Counted from the first letter of the stretch, positions 30,410 through 39,476 are shown. The stretch is DNA of 42,532 nucleotides from Bacteroidales bacterium (GCA_017395245.1 JAFPVR010000006.1:1-42532), one strand, 5' to 3'. Translations and numbers: made by a program. Notes: generated by a model not told the origin, from the sequence alone.

Positions 30410-31853
30410 GTCTCTTTTTGTTAAATAGTTTCATATGACTGAGTTTATCCATCCATTTGGCGTATGTATCGGGCGAAAGCACAGCGGTATCCATCGTGGC
30501 GTGGTAGGTCAGGAAGACGCATAGCGGCAACAGGATGAACGACGACATCCAAGTACCGAACCAGACCGGCATGACATTGCCTTTGGCAATTTTCTCACCC
30601 ATAACCGACAAGGCGAAGTAGATGACGAAGAAGATAACCGTCAGCACCAACGGGATGGCAATGCCGCCTTTGCGGATGATGGAGCCGAGCGGCGCCCCGA
30701 TGAAAAAGAAAAGCAAGCAAGCTACCGCAAGACGGTATTTGCGCTGCAGCTCAATCTGATACGACCACATATTCTGCGTGCAGTATTCCGCACTCGTATA
30801 ATTAAACTGCATGGAGTAGATGTATGAACGAGACGAGTTTTCAGCATGGTTCAGGATACGACTTCGCAACTCCGGCGGCATCGAGGCGAGATCCAACGCG
30901 CGACCGGTGTCCATCGTCTTGAACTGCTCGTCGTTCCGGACAAAACTGTTGTAAAAATAGAGGTTGTTGAAGAAGACGTTTGCGGTATTGTCCTCAATTT
31001 CACGGATTTGCACTTTCATGCTGTCAATCTGCGCACTCAGCTGTTTATTGGTCATGGCGGAGGAATGTCCTTCGAAAAGTTCTGCATCTGCCTGCCCCAA
31101 AGTGAAATCCGACATATCGAAGCGCTTGTACTGCTTGTCAAACCTGGCACGCATCAGTGGAAGTTTCGAAGGTTTCCCTCGACTGGCCCCCATGGAGGAG
31201 GTTTCGTCCCAGAAAGAACCGTTTTGCAGGGTGAAAATCAGGTAGTGCTTGTCCGGCGTGACACTCATGGTGCCCGTCTCCGCGTAGGTCACGGAAGTGT
31301 TTCCCATTCGTCGTGAATGGTCGTAAATAAGGATATCCTTGACGGTTTCGCCGTCGGACATTTTCTTGCCGACGAGAATCGAATAGTTGTCGAAACCGTC
31401 GTAGAAAACGCCCTCTTCAATGTTGAGGGCTGGTTTCTGCTCCTGAATATCGAAGAGCAACACCCTGAGTTTCAAGGTGGCACGAGGAATCACTTGATCG
31501 GAGACAAAAAACGAAAGGATGGTGATGAACACCGTAAGGATGGCCAACGGCGTCATCATCTTGCGTGTGGAGATGCCCGCCGACTTAAGCGCGACAATCT
31601 CGTAACGTTCGCCCATGTTGCCGAATGTCATCAGCGAGGCCAGCATCACCGCCAAGGGAAACGCCATGGAACTCAAGGAAACAGCGGCGTAGAACAGCAG
31701 TTTCATCATCACCGTCAACTCCAAACCTTTGCCCACAAGCTCATCCACCCACTTCCATACAAACTGCATGAGTAGGACAAACAAGGCCACAAAGAATGTC
31801 AGGACAAAAGGTCCGAGGAAATTCTTGCAGAGGTATTTGTTGACGATTTTCAC
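30384..31853 (-). CDS. LptF/LptG-family permease (YjgP/YjgQ)
   Basis: 489 residues. The N-terminal helices include FLGPFVLTFFVALFVLLMQFVWKWVDELVGKGL (residues about 12-44) and MAFPLAVMLASLMTFGNMGERYEIVALKSAGIS. A periplasmic beta-jellyroll of about 250 residues follows, then three C-terminal helices (LLFFFIGAPLGSIIRKGGIAIPLVL). This is the architecture of the inner-membrane subunits that extract lipopolysaccharide for the Lpt bridge. Only one such gene is present here; Bacteroidota keep the other subunit elsewhere. It lies 12 bases after the transketolase subunit and overlaps the glycosyltransferase by 26 bases. Whether it acts as F or G is not decided. Confidence 0.93.
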   Translation of the reverse strand: MKIVNKYLCKNFLGPFVLTFFVALFVLLMQFVWKWVDELVGKGLELTVMMKLLFYAAVSLSSMAFPLAVMLASLMTFGNMGERYEIVALKSAGISTRKMMTPLAILTVFITILSFFVSDQVIPRATLKLRVLLFDIQEQKPALNIEEGVFYDGFDNYSILVGKKMSDGETVKDILIYDHSRRMGNTSVTYAETGTMSVTPDKHYLIFTLQNGSFWDETSSMGASRGKPSKLPLMRARFDKQYKRFDMSDFTLGQADAELFEGHSSAMTNKQLSAQIDSMKVQIREIEDNTANVFFNNLYFYNSFVRNDEQFKTMDTGRALDLASMPPELRSRILNHAENSSRSYIYSMQFNYTSAEYCTQNMWSYQIELQRKYRLAVACLLFFFIGAPLGSIIRKGGIAIPLVLTVIFFVIYFALSVMGEKIAKGNVMPVWFGTWMSSFILLPLCVFLTYHATMDTAVLSPDTYAKWMDKLSHMKLFNKKRHENTTTVS

Positions 31854-31865
31854 AGGAGGGGAAGA

Positions 31866-32708
31866 TTAGTAATCTCCCAGTGTTTCAGGGAGTTGCGCGA
31901 GGGCGGCAGCGGCCTGTTCATCGTTGGGCGGCGTGCCGTGCCATTTGTGCGTGCCCATCATGAAGTCCACGCCCTGACCCATCTCGGTCTTCATCAGAAT
32001 AGCAATGGGTTTCTGGTTGCCGGAGAGCGTCTTGGCAAGCTTCATCGTATGGAGGATGCTCCTCATGTCGTTGCCGTTCATATCGAAAACCATCCATTGG
32101 AACGCCTCAAATTTGGCACGCAGATTGCCCAAACTCATCACCGTGTCGGTGCTGCCGTCAATCTGCTTTTTATTATAGTCAACAGTAACAATCAGGTTGT
32201 CAACATGTTTGGAGCCTGCAAACATCAGTGCTTCCCAATTCTGTCCCTCTTCAAGTTCGCCGTCGCCGGTGAGCGTATAGACGAGATGCTTGTCGTGATT
32301 GGCTTTCTTGGCCAAAGCAGCACCGATAGAGACGGAAAGTCCTTGTCCGAGCGAGCCGGAAGCGACACGAATGCCGGGAAGTCCTTCCACCGGCGTGGGA
32401 TGGCCTTGCAAGCGTGTGCCGAGTTTGCGGAAGGTGGCTAACTCCGACACGGGGAAGAATCCCCTGCGAGCCATCACGCTGTAGAGCACTGGGCTGATGT
32501 GGCCGTTGGAGAGGAAAAACATGTCCTCGCCGACACCTTCGCGGGTGAAATGCTCCGGGTCAATGTCCATCACCTCGAAATAGAGAGCCGTCATAAAGTC
32601 GGCGCAGCCTAACGAGCCGCCCGGATGCCCGGACTTCGCCCCGTGTACCATGCGGATGATGTCTCTGCGCACTTGCGCCGCAACCTCTTGTAACTTGTTG
32701 ATTTCCAT
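31866..32708 (-). CDS. Transketolase N-terminal (ThDP-binding) subunit
   Basis: 280 residues, the length of the first half of split transketolases. Landmarks are MVHGAKSGHPGGSLGCADFMTALYF, SNGHISPVLYSVMAR, LQGHPTPVEGLPGIRVASGSLGQGLSVSIGAALA, the ThDP motif TGDGELEEGQNWEALMFAG, and VDYNKKQIDGST (stretches around residues 18-185). The C-terminal half that completes the active site is normally the next gene, but here lptF/G follows after 12 bases. Either the partner is elsewhere or the subunit is unpaired. With its partner it moves two-carbon units in the pentose phosphate pathway. Its -7 box is TACCTTTG. Confidence 0.95.
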   Translation of the reverse strand: MEINKLQEVAAQVRRDIIRMVHGAKSGHPGGSLGCADFMTALYFEVMDIDPEHFTREGVGEDMFFLSNGHISPVLYSVMARRGFFPVSELATFRKLGTRLQGHPTPVEGLPGIRVASGSLGQGLSVSIGAALAKKANHDKHLVYTLTGDGELEEGQNWEALMFAGSKHVDNLIVTVDYNKKQIDGSTDTVMSLGNLRAKFEAFQWMVFDMNGNDMRSILHTMKLAKTLSGNQKPIAILMKTEMGQGVDFMMGTHKWHGTPPNDEQAAAALAQLPETLGDY

Positions 32709-32768
32709 AATAATATATAGTTATCGTTTTAAATTTCAGATGTTTTATACCTTAATATAAGAGCGGTG

Positions 32769-32776
32769 CAAAGGTA
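32769..32776 (-). promoter_or_regulatory. -7 box (TACCTTTG) of the transketolase subunit gene
   Basis: An exact TAnnTTTG on the minus strand, 61 bases before the start at 32708, in the gap after mutY. Confidence 0.6.
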
Positions 32777-32789
32777 CATTTTTTTTCGG

Positions 32790-33779
32790 TTACATGATTT
32801 TCTTCAGAAACTCCGTCATCACCTTCGGCATCGGATAGTTTACAATGTCATCAAAGACGATAATCTGCTGGTTCTGCGATAGTTCTGGAAGCTTTTCCAC
32901 ATTCCTGACGAAGAACTCCGCATGGATGACCTGATGTGAGAGCACCTCGCGGGTGGCAAAAAACGGCTTTTCCAACGTGGACTCCCCATCCGTTTCAACC
33001 AACGGAAACTGGTACATGTTCCGCCAGATGTCCATACCCGTCCTCTTCTCGATAATGGTTTGGTTGTCAGAAAGATACATTGTATAATAAAAATACCGAT
33101 GCTTGAGCTCGGCCTTTTTCTTCTTAATGGGAAGAATATCCACGAGATTGTTGCTCAAAGCGTAACATTCTGATTTGAAGGGACATTCACTGCACAACGG
33201 ATTACGCGGAGTGCAGTGGGTGGCACCGAAATCCATTGCTGCCTGGTTGAAGAGTCCGGGCTGTCGGCGATCTATTTGAGCCTCGCAAATTTCGGTAATT
33301 TGCTTTACAACAGCGGGTTGTGTAACGTCCTCACAAACACCGAATATCCGGCTGATAATACGTATCACATTCCCGTCCACGGCAGGGTAAGGCAACCCAA
33401 AAGCGATGGAGGCGATAGCAGCGGCGGTGTATTTTCCTATCCCCTTCAGCGACAGAATCTTATCGTATTCATTAGGAAACCGTCCCTGATGTTCCGCCAT
33501 AATCTCGCGGGCGGCGGCATGCATGTTGCGGGCGCGCGAGTAGTAGCCGAGACCCTGCCAAACCTTCAGTACACGGTCCTCTTCAGCTTCCGCCAACGCC
33601 TTGACAGTCGGGAAGTTATCAAGAAAACGGAGATAGTAATCCCACCCCTGCTGCACGCGGGTCTGCTGCAGGATGATTTCGGAAACCCAGATTTTGTAAG
33701 GGTCGGCTTCGCCGCGCCAGGGCAGGTCGCGCTTGTGGTCCTCGAACCACGAGATAAGCGTGTCGGCGAAAGCAGTCAT
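32790..33779 (-). CDS. mutY: A/G-specific adenine glycosylase
   Basis: 329 residues. MutY removes adenine mispaired with 8-oxoguanine. The N-terminal part has LPWRGEADPYKIWVSEIILQQTRV with the catalytic Glu, the helix-hairpin-helix LSLKGIGKYTAAAIASIAFGLPYPAVDGNV with catalytic Asp (residues about 108-137), and the 4Fe-4S cluster cysteines in CTPRNPLCSECPFKSEC (C-x6-C-x2-C-x5-C). The C-terminal third is the MutT-like recognition domain (YFYYTMYLSDNQTIIEKRTGMDIWRNMYQFPLVE, residues about 229-262). The ATG overlaps the stop of the OmpA-like gene by one base (TAATG). Confidence 0.96.
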   Translation of the reverse strand: MTAFADTLISWFEDHKRDLPWRGEADPYKIWVSEIILQQTRVQQGWDYYLRFLDNFPTVKALAEAEEDRVLKVWQGLGYYSRARNMHAAAREIMAEHQGRFPNEYDKILSLKGIGKYTAAAIASIAFGLPYPAVDGNVIRIISRIFGVCEDVTQPAVVKQITEICEAQIDRRQPGLFNQAAMDFGATHCTPRNPLCSECPFKSECYALSNNLVDILPIKKKKAELKHRYFYYTMYLSDNQTIIEKRTGMDIWRNMYQFPLVETDGESTLEKPFFATREVLSHQVIHAEFFVRNVEKLPELSQNQQIIVFDDIVNYPMPKVMTEFLKKIM

Positions 33780-34768
33780 TAGTTGCCCTGAATCAGTTGG
33801 AAAAGCTGGTCCAGGTTAGGCGTGAGGATGATTTCCGTGCGACGGTTCTTGGCACGTGCCTCGGCTGTATTTGCCTCATCCAACGGCAGATACTCGCTTC
33901 TGCCGGACGCCGACAAGCGCACAGGCTCAATATTGCCGTTCTGCAACAGTGCCCTCACCACAGAGGTGGCGCGCATCACGCTCAAATCCCAGTTGTCTTT
34001 GATTTGACCACTGCCACGATAGGGCACATTGTCAGTGTGACCTTCGATAAGCACGGTAATATCCGGCTCATTCTCAAGCACTTTCGCCAACTCCTTGATA
34101 GCATTGAGACCTCGCTCATTGAGCTCCCAACTGCCCGAGGCGAACAGCAGTTTGTCATCCATGGAGACATACACCTTGCCGTCCTTCTCATACACATTGA
34201 GACCGCTGCCTTCGAAACCTTTCAGCGCATTGAGAACCTTGTACTTCAAGGCTTTCACCTCAGCGTCTTTCTGCGCCAAGATAGCCTGCATCTCATTGAT
34301 ACGTTGCTCTTTAAGCAAAAGTTCCTCACGGGCTTTCGCGAGAGAATCCTGCTGTATGTTGAGCATCCGCTCTTTCTGCGCGAGCTCGTCTTTGTATTTG
34401 TCGCGGTCGCCGATAAGGTCGTTGATGGTGCTCTGGTTGGTGGAGGAGACATCCGCGAAATTCCGCAGCAACTCATCGTACTCCTTCTGCGCCTTTTCAT
34501 ATTCCATCTCGCAGGTGCGGGCCTTACGATAAAGCCTTACGGTATCGGCGGTAAGCTTCTCGGCCGCAGTGGTCATCGAGGCCAACTGGTCGGCCAAACT
34601 TTTCTTCGCTTCCTGACAATTGTTGTTCTCGGAAGTCAAATATGCCACTTCATCCTGAGAACGCTGATATTTGTTCTCCAATTCGGCATATTGTTGCTTG
34701 GTCACGCAACCGGCAAGAACCGCCGTCATGACCAGCACTGCCGTCACTTTTTTGATTGTATTTTTCAT
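33779..34768 (-). CDS. OmpA-family peptidoglycan-binding lipoprotein with coiled coil
   Basis: 329 residues from the ATG at 34768. A TTG ten codons earlier lies in the -7 box and is rejected. A lipoprotein signal ends in AVLAGC. Residues about 25-190 form a long coiled coil (YAELENKYQRSQDEVAYLTSENN, then repeated heptads). The C-terminal OmpA domain includes VLIEGHTDNVPYRG, WDLSVMRATSVVRALL, RLSASGRSEY and RAKNRRTEIILTP (residues about 240-320), which bind peptidoglycan. It tethers the envelope or marks a cell-surface complex. It is the first gene of an overlap-coupled pair with mutY. Confidence 0.93.
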   Translation of the reverse strand: MKNTIKKVTAVLVMTAVLAGCVTKQQYAELENKYQRSQDEVAYLTSENNNCQEAKKSLADQLASMTTAAEKLTADTVRLYRKARTCEMEYEKAQKEYDELLRNFADVSSTNQSTINDLIGDRDKYKDELAQKERMLNIQQDSLAKAREELLLKEQRINEMQAILAQKDAEVKALKYKVLNALKGFEGSGLNVYEKDGKVYVSMDDKLLFASGSWELNERGLNAIKELAKVLENEPDITVLIEGHTDNVPYRGSGQIKDNWDLSVMRATSVVRALLQNGNIEPVRLSASGRSEYLPLDEANTAEARAKNRRTEIILTPNLDQLFQLIQGN

Positions 34769-34795
34769 TTTCAGACTATTACTTGCAATAAACTG

Positions 34796-34803
34796 CAAAA
34801 ATA
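34796..34803 (-). promoter_or_regulatory. -7 box (TATTTTTG) of the OmpA-like gene
   Basis: An exact TAnnTTTG on the minus strand, 28 bases before the ATG at 34768. It overlaps the TTG that would otherwise extend the reading frame. Confidence 0.65.
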
Positions 34804-34868
34804 CGGCATAAAACGTTGCCTTTTCTTCAAAATAAAGAAAGATATAAACAACGGATTTTGGATAAAAA

Positions 34869-35471
34869 TCAGAGCGGCTCGACCGTCGTCATCGGCACTT
34901 TTTTCAAGGCCTCGGTGATGCGATCAGACTCGCGCTGGCGTACGGAAATGGTGTAGATGCACTGCATATAACTCTGCCTATCAATCACTTGAACTTCAGG
35001 ATCTTTCAGAATCTGCATAATGTCGTTCATCTTCACGTACTCAAACGTCACGCGGTAAGTTTCCTGCACGGTGCGTTCCTCAATGACGGCCGCATCCAAT
35101 GCCTCTTTGGCGGCCACCTTGTAGGCATTCTGCAATCCGCTGACTCCCAGCTTAATGCCACCAAAATAACGGACCACAATCACCAACGTGTTGGTCAAAT
35201 CCTTCGACAGGAGCTGCCCATAAATCGGACGGCCCGCCGTGCCGGAAGGTTCGCCATTGTCGTTCATACGGTAAGCATCCTTGTGCGCCCCGAGGATGTA
35301 GGCATAGCAGTGGTGCCGCGCATCCCAGTGCTTTTTCTGGATTTCGGCAAGCCGCTGCTTTACCTCCTGCTCGCTCTGCACGGGGAAGGCGTAGGCGAGG
35401 AACTTGCTGCGCTTTTCGCTGTAGCTGCCCTCGGCCGGTTTTGCGATGGTCTTATAGCTGTCTTCGAACAT
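34869..35471 (-). CDS. YigZ/IMPACT family protein
   Basis: 200 residues. The first 120 residues carry the UPF0029/IMPACT pattern: KRSKFLAYAFPVQSEQEVKQRLAEIQKKHWDARHHCYAYILG and NDNGEPSGTAGRPIYGQL (around residues 20-85), then VIVVRYFGGIKLGVSGLQNAYKVAAKEAL. The C-terminal half is an EF-G domain V-like fold (VTFEYVKMNDIMQILKDPEV). In other organisms relatives affect translation or peptidase activity, but the bacterial role is not settled. The start lies 20 bases inside the 3' end of ribD. Confidence 0.93.
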   Translation of the reverse strand: MFEDSYKTIAKPAEGSYSEKRSKFLAYAFPVQSEQEVKQRLAEIQKKHWDARHHCYAYILGAHKDAYRMNDNGEPSGTAGRPIYGQLLSKDLTNTLVIVVRYFGGIKLGVSGLQNAYKVAAKEALDAAVIEERTVQETYRVTFEYVKMNDIMQILKDPEVQVIDRQSYMQCIYTISVRQRESDRITEALKKVPMTTVEPL

Positions 35472-36414
35472 AAATCAGCTGATTATCGTCGATATTTACC
35501 TTTTTTTCAGGAATTCTGGGCAATTTCGGAGCCTTCAGCCCCTTACCCCACATCTGGTTGCCCACCAAAATCCGCGCCTCGTCCCACAATTCCGCCTCCA
35601 AAAACTTCTCCAATGTCTTTTTTCCTCCTTCAACAATAACCGATTGGATATTAAGTTGATACATTCTATCCAGGGCTTCTTCCACCTTCTCCGGAAGCGG
35701 CGTGTACGGCAATTCTGAAAGAACCTCATCGCCGCGCTGCATCACAAACCGTTGCGGATTTTTGCCCGGATACTCGCGGGTGGTGAGCTGCGGACGGTCG
35801 TTGGCCATCGTGCGCCAACCCACCAGAATGGCATCCTCCTCGCCCCGCCATTTGTGGGCAAGCACTTTCAATGCATAATTCGTTATCCAATAAGAGGTTG
35901 CATTACCTTCACTGCGGTCTATGTCCATGTAACCGTCGCGGGTCTGTGCCCACTTGAGGATGACGTAGGGCCGGTGCTGCCGGTGGAACGTGAAAAAACG
36001 CTTGTTGAGTTCCTCACATGCATCGCGGCAGACATTCTCGACAACCTCCACGCCGGCATCACGCAACTTGCGCACGCCCGCGCCGTTCACCTTGTCGTGG
36101 TAGTCGATGGAACCGATGACCACCTTGGGAATGCCGTGGCGGATAATGGCGTCAGCGCACGGCGGTGTCTTCCCGAAATGGGCACACGGCTCAAGGTTGA
36201 CATACAGCGTACTCTCTCTCAATAAAGCCTTGTCTTTCACGGCGTTGATGGCATTTACTTCCGCATGCGCCTCGCCGCAACGATGGTGATAACCCTCGCC
36301 GATAATCTCACCGTCACGCACAATGACCGCCCCCACCATCGGGTTGGGACTCGTGCTGCCCAAACCCAACGCGGCGAGCTGTAGGCAACGCTGCATGTAC
36401 TGTTCGTCCGTCAT
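35452..36414 (-). CDS. ribD: Bifunctional riboflavin biosynthesis deaminase/reductase
   Basis: 320 residues. The N-terminal deaminase has the zinc motif HAEVNAI and EPCAHFGKTPPCADAI (residues about 50 to 92), which removes the amino group of the pyrimidine intermediate. The C-terminal reductase part (YVILKWAQTRDGYMDI, then ILVGWRTMANDRPQLTTREYPGKNPQRFVM, and SVIVEGGKKTLEKFLEAELWDEARILVGN) uses NADPH to reduce the ribose chain. The second half is slightly shorter than in many homologues. No FMN riboswitch is visible because the gene begins three bases after the DUF4340 gene. Other rib genes are not in the window. Confidence 0.96.
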   Translation of the reverse strand: MTDEQYMQRCLQLAALGLGSTSPNPMVGAVIVRDGEIIGEGYHHRCGEAHAEVNAINAVKDKALLRESTLYVNLEPCAHFGKTPPCADAIIRHGIPKVVIGSIDYHDKVNGAGVRKLRDAGVEVVENVCRDACEELNKRFFTFHRQHRPYVILKWAQTRDGYMDIDRSEGNATSYWITNYALKVLAHKWRGEEDAILVGWRTMANDRPQLTTREYPGKNPQRFVMQRGDEVLSELPYTPLPEKVEEALDRMYQLNIQSVIVEGGKKTLEKFLEAELWDEARILVGNQMWGKGLKAPKLPRIPEKKVNIDDNQLIYVRRQL

Positions 36415-36417
36415 CGG

Positions 36418-37494
36418 CTACTTCTGCTTCAGGAAATTCGACAGCGGTTGATTCTGCCGGTCAAAATGGTAGTACTGGCACTGCACCAAATCTTTCGTAT
36501 TGCCATTGAGAACGGCATAGAATTTGTCGCGGTTATACGGCTCCTCCTGCACAAGATCCTCCCTCCCGATAATCGCATCCAAATAGTAGGGGTCCGGTTC
36601 CATCTTGCGGTACATATCCAACGTCGTCTTCTCCCCGTTTACATCCGTCAACGTTATGGTTTTAAAGTGGTTATAGCGCAAAATGGAATCTTTGGCTCTG
36701 TCGGACATTCCCGTGACGTACACCTCGTAATTCTTGTCGCGATATTCGGCCAGCATATCCAACAGTTTGGCCGTGTCATAGTCCGTAATCAGCTCTTTAT
36801 GAATATTGTACAAGTTGAAAAAGCGGGGACCGGATTTTTCCACATAGAAGGACTCTTCGGGATTCTCAAAATCCTCGACCAACAACGACTGGATGCGGGT
36901 GATTTTGGTGGAAAAGAGGTCGCAGCTGTACCAATCGACCGGGTTGAAGGCATAAAACGGTGTCAGGAAGCCGCGAAAGCCAGGGATATGGACAATACAA
37001 GGCTCGTCAAAACCCTCTAAAATGGCATAGTTGGCGATATTGTCCATCGTGGACGGCCCCATATAGTAAGTCTTCACGTTCCGCTCCTTAGTGAAAAACG
37101 GGATGCCGAAAAGCTTGAACTTGGGGGCTTTCTGGTAAATCTCCACCTTGACGGCATTCACCGACATCATCTTGTTGATGTTCGACTGCGCAGTCTTGGC
37201 CACAGTCTGCCGCAAGGTGACATTGTGGATGGTGGAAAGCAGATCGTTGACCTTGACGGTCATCGCTTTCACCGAGTCCTGCACGTACCAGCCGTCGTCG
37301 CGACGGGTCAGCAGGGAATACTCGCCGTTCATGTCGGCGATAAAAATCTTGGTGATATTGTTAGTGTCCTTCACGGCAAAGATGTCGGACATAGGCTCTT
37401 TCTTGCCGATGGTGCCGGTCTTGGCCAGAATCAGGAGCAGGCAGCCGACGAGCAGCACGGCGGCCAGGATTATGTAAATCGTTTTCTTTTTCAT
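36418..37494 (-). CDS. DUF4340-domain membrane-anchored protein
   Basis: 358 residues: one N-terminal membrane helix (TIYIILAAVLLVGCLLLILA) and a periplasmic remainder rich in strands. The NITKIFIADMNGEYSLLTRRDDGWYVQDS and VKVNDLLSTIHNVTLRQTVAKTAQSNINKMM segments (residues about 47-120) match DUF4340, a family found beside gliding or ABC-transport genes in Bacteroidota and elsewhere. Here it stands directly upstream of ribD and may be co-transcribed with it. The function is unknown. Confidence 0.85.
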   Translation of the reverse strand: MKKKTIYIILAAVLLVGCLLLILAKTGTIGKKEPMSDIFAVKDTNNITKIFIADMNGEYSLLTRRDDGWYVQDSVKAMTVKVNDLLSTIHNVTLRQTVAKTAQSNINKMMSVNAVKVEIYQKAPKFKLFGIPFFTKERNVKTYYMGPSTMDNIANYAILEGFDEPCIVHIPGFRGFLTPFYAFNPVDWYSCDLFSTKITRIQSLLVEDFENPEESFYVEKSGPRFFNLYNIHKELITDYDTAKLLDMLAEYRDKNYEVYVTGMSDRAKDSILRYNHFKTITLTDVNGEKTTLDMYRKMEPDPYYLDAIIGREDLVQEEPYNRDKFYAVLNGNTKDLVQCQYYHFDRQNQPLSNFLKQK

Positions 37495-37521
37495 TGATTA
37501 TACGGATTAAATTTTAACGTT

Positions 37522-38763
37522 TCATTGCCACCGTTGTTCCGCCTCGTCAATCTCGCGCTGGAGTTTGGCAGGAATCGCCTCGCCATTCATGCAATGGTTG
37601 CAACGCATGTCGAGCGTGTACATGCGGCCAATGCAATAGTTGGAATGTTTGCAACCGCTGCGGGTCAACTCACCGTTGTGCAATTTGTTGACGAAATCGG
37701 TATCATGCACCAGGGCGCGGGCCATCTGGAAGGCCACGAACCCGGAACCAAGCACCTTCTCCATGTTGTCCTTGTCCACCATGCCGCCCACGTAGATCAG
37801 CGGCAGCTTGACGGCCTCGCGGAATTTCATCGCCGTATCGTAGAAATAGGCATCTTTGTAGGGAACCGTCGGGATGACCATGCGGCCGCCGATATGCAAG
37901 CCAATCTTCAGCCACCAGAACTTCCGCACGTCCATGTAGTAAGCGAGGGTTTTCAACGGCATCGCACCGCGCATCACGTGCATCGGAGCCTTGCTGACGA
38001 AGCCTGCGGTAAGCACCAGCGCATGTACGCCGAGTCGCTCCAGTTCTTTCGCCACCTCAAGGCACTCTTCCACCTGCATGCCGCTCCGGAAACCATCGTA
38101 CATATTGGTTTTCACCACGATAGCCATGTCATCCTTTGCTTCTTGCATCACTCGGGTGATGACTTCGCGCATAAAACGCATACGGTTTTGGAGAGAACCG
38201 CCGTACTCGTCCTTGCGATGGTTAGTGTAGGGCGACAGGAACTGGCTGATGAGGTAGCCGTGGCCAGCATGCACCTCGATGCAGTCGAAACCAGCACGAC
38301 GACAAAGATCCACAGCCTTGCCGAAGTCGTCGGTGATCTGCGCAATGTCCGCCTTCGTCATCTTGCGGGTGAACGTCGGCGAATAGAGATTGAAGCGTCC
38401 CGACGGGGAAAGCGGTTTCTCGCCACAGGTAGCGCGATGGGTCATGTTGCCGCAGTGCCCAATCTGGATGGAAGCCTTCGCGCCCTCCGCGTGGATGGCA
38501 TCGGTCAGCTTCTTCAATTCCGGCACAATCTCCTCGCGCAGCCAAAGCTGCCCGTTGAAGGAGAGGCCGCTGCGGCTTACCGAAGCGTAAGCCACCGTGG
38601 TCATGCCGATACCGCCGCGCGCCACGGCCGTATGATAGTTGAACAGCGCCTCCGACGGCGCATTGTCCACCGCCATATTTTCGAATGCGGCGGAACGTAT
38701 CGTCCTGTTTCTCAAAGTTATGGGCCCTATCTGACAGGGCGTGAAGATGGGGGATTCTATCAT
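37522..38763 (-). CDS. NADH:flavin oxidoreductase (Old Yellow Enzyme / FadH N-domain type)
   Basis: 413 residues from the ATG at 38763; an upstream GTG lies in the multi-hairpin repeat. An FMN-binding TIM barrel: FTPCQIGPITLRNRTIRSAAFENMAVDN, GRFNLYSPTFTRKMTKADIAQI, the substrate/flavin motif CIEVHAGHGYLISQFLSPYTNHRKDEYGGSLQNRMRFM (residues about 165-205), and a late YVGGMVDKDNMEKVL. A C-terminal cysteine group (CKHSNYC...MRCNHC) resembles the 4Fe-4S site of 2,4-dienoyl-CoA reductase-like enzymes, though the spacing differs. It ends after this domain, without the second NAD domain of FadH. It reduces activated C=C bonds or similar; the substrate is unknown. Confidence 0.88.
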   Translation of the reverse strand: MIESPIFTPCQIGPITLRNRTIRSAAFENMAVDNAPSEALFNYHTAVARGGIGMTTVAYASVSRSGLSFNGQLWLREEIVPELKKLTDAIHAEGAKASIQIGHCGNMTHRATCGEKPLSPSGRFNLYSPTFTRKMTKADIAQITDDFGKAVDLCRRAGFDCIEVHAGHGYLISQFLSPYTNHRKDEYGGSLQNRMRFMREVITRVMQEAKDDMAIVVKTNMYDGFRSGMQVEECLEVAKELERLGVHALVLTAGFVSKAPMHVMRGAMPLKTLAYYMDVRKFWWLKIGLHIGGRMVIPTVPYKDAYFYDTAMKFREAVKLPLIYVGGMVDKDNMEKVLGSGFVAFQMARALVHDTDFVNKLHNGELTRSGCKHSNYCIGRMYTLDMRCNHCMNGEAIPAKLQREIDEAEQRWQ

Positions 38764-38790
38764 TGTTAAAGATTTTTCGTTTATTTCTGA

Positions 38791-38862
38791 CCCCACACTG
38801 CGGCTTCGCCTTGTGTGGGGTTAATTGCACTTCGTGCGTTTTGTCTCTTCGAGACTGTTTAA
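38791..38862 (-). repeat. Multi-hairpin repeat, copy B, upstream of the flavin oxidoreductase
   Basis: Three stems: CCCCACAC/GTGTGGGG (38791-38820), GCAC-TTC-GTGC (38827-38837), and GTCTC-TTC-GAGAC (38843-38855). The last pair replaces GCCTC/GAGGC of copies A and C, a compensatory T-A for C-G change. It ends 27 bases before the start at 38763. Confidence 0.9.
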
Positions 38863-38897
38863 TGAACTATTTTTCAATATATCTTAATCGTGCATTT

Positions 38898-39455
38898 TCA
38901 GAACCGATAACGCACCCCGACGGCTATATTGAGTAAATTGGGAACAAGGTCGTCCTGACGCAAAGCGAAGATATTGAACATCGGGCGCCAGTCAAGGCTC
39001 AGATTCATCGGAATGGGAAGATTGTACTCAATGCCGATTTGTCCACCAACGGGCAGCCCGAGACGGCGGTAAGTGGTGAGGTTGCCGTGTTTGTCGTAAT
39101 GCGGCCCGTTGAAGAATTCACCGTAGCCCCAGCTCACGCCGAGGCCCAAACCCACGTACCAGTTCAGGTTAGGGTTGATGTTCATCAACCAGTCGTAGAA
39201 GGCCACCAACTGCGCGCGCCCGTAGCGATAGGTTTGCGGGAAAAGGTTGCCGTCTTCGTCTAAATAGGCGCCTTTGGTGTAGAGAAAAGGCGAGATGCCG
39301 GCATCCACCTCTACCATTCCTAATCCCGACTTTGTCCCATATTGGTAGGAGACTTCAAAGTTGTAGCCCGCCCGGATACCGAGGGCCCTGGTCTGCGCCA
39401 TCATCGCCGCTGCGGTCATGACGAGGATTACGATAGTGGTTAGTATTCTTTTCAT
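38898..39455 (-). CDS. Outer-membrane beta-barrel protein
   Basis: 185 residues with a signal peptide (MKRILTTIVILVMTAAAMMAQ). The remainder alternates short amphipathic strands and loops (LGIRAGYNFEVSYQYG, NLNWYVGLGLGVSWGYG, LGLPVGGQIGIEYNLP) and ends in a strand finishing with Arg-Tyr-Arg-Phe, the terminal-Phe signal of Bam-assembled barrels. The size suggests an eight-stranded OmpX/PorT-like barrel. Function unknown. The multi-hairpin repeat lies 21 bases upstream. Confidence 0.85.
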   Translation of the reverse strand: MKRILTTIVILVMTAAAMMAQTRALGIRAGYNFEVSYQYGTKSGLGMVEVDAGISPFLYTKGAYLDEDGNLFPQTYRYGRAQLVAFYDWLMNINPNLNWYVGLGLGVSWGYGEFFNGPHYDKHGNLTTYRRLGLPVGGQIGIEYNLPIPMNLSLDWRPMFNIFALRQDDLVPNLLNIAVGVRYRF

Positions 39456-39476
39456 ATTTTAGTTTGTTTGTTTCTG

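Noticed and set aside
34769-34798. TTG start ten codons upstream for the OmpA-like lipoprotein
   Set aside because: It overlaps the TATTTTTG box and would put ten polar residues before a normal lipoprotein signal.
37525-38769. Long plus-strand open frame opposite the flavin oxidoreductase
   Set aside because: It is a shadow of the real minus-strand gene with its clear FMN-barrel motifs. Its own translation is His/Arg-rich with no domain.
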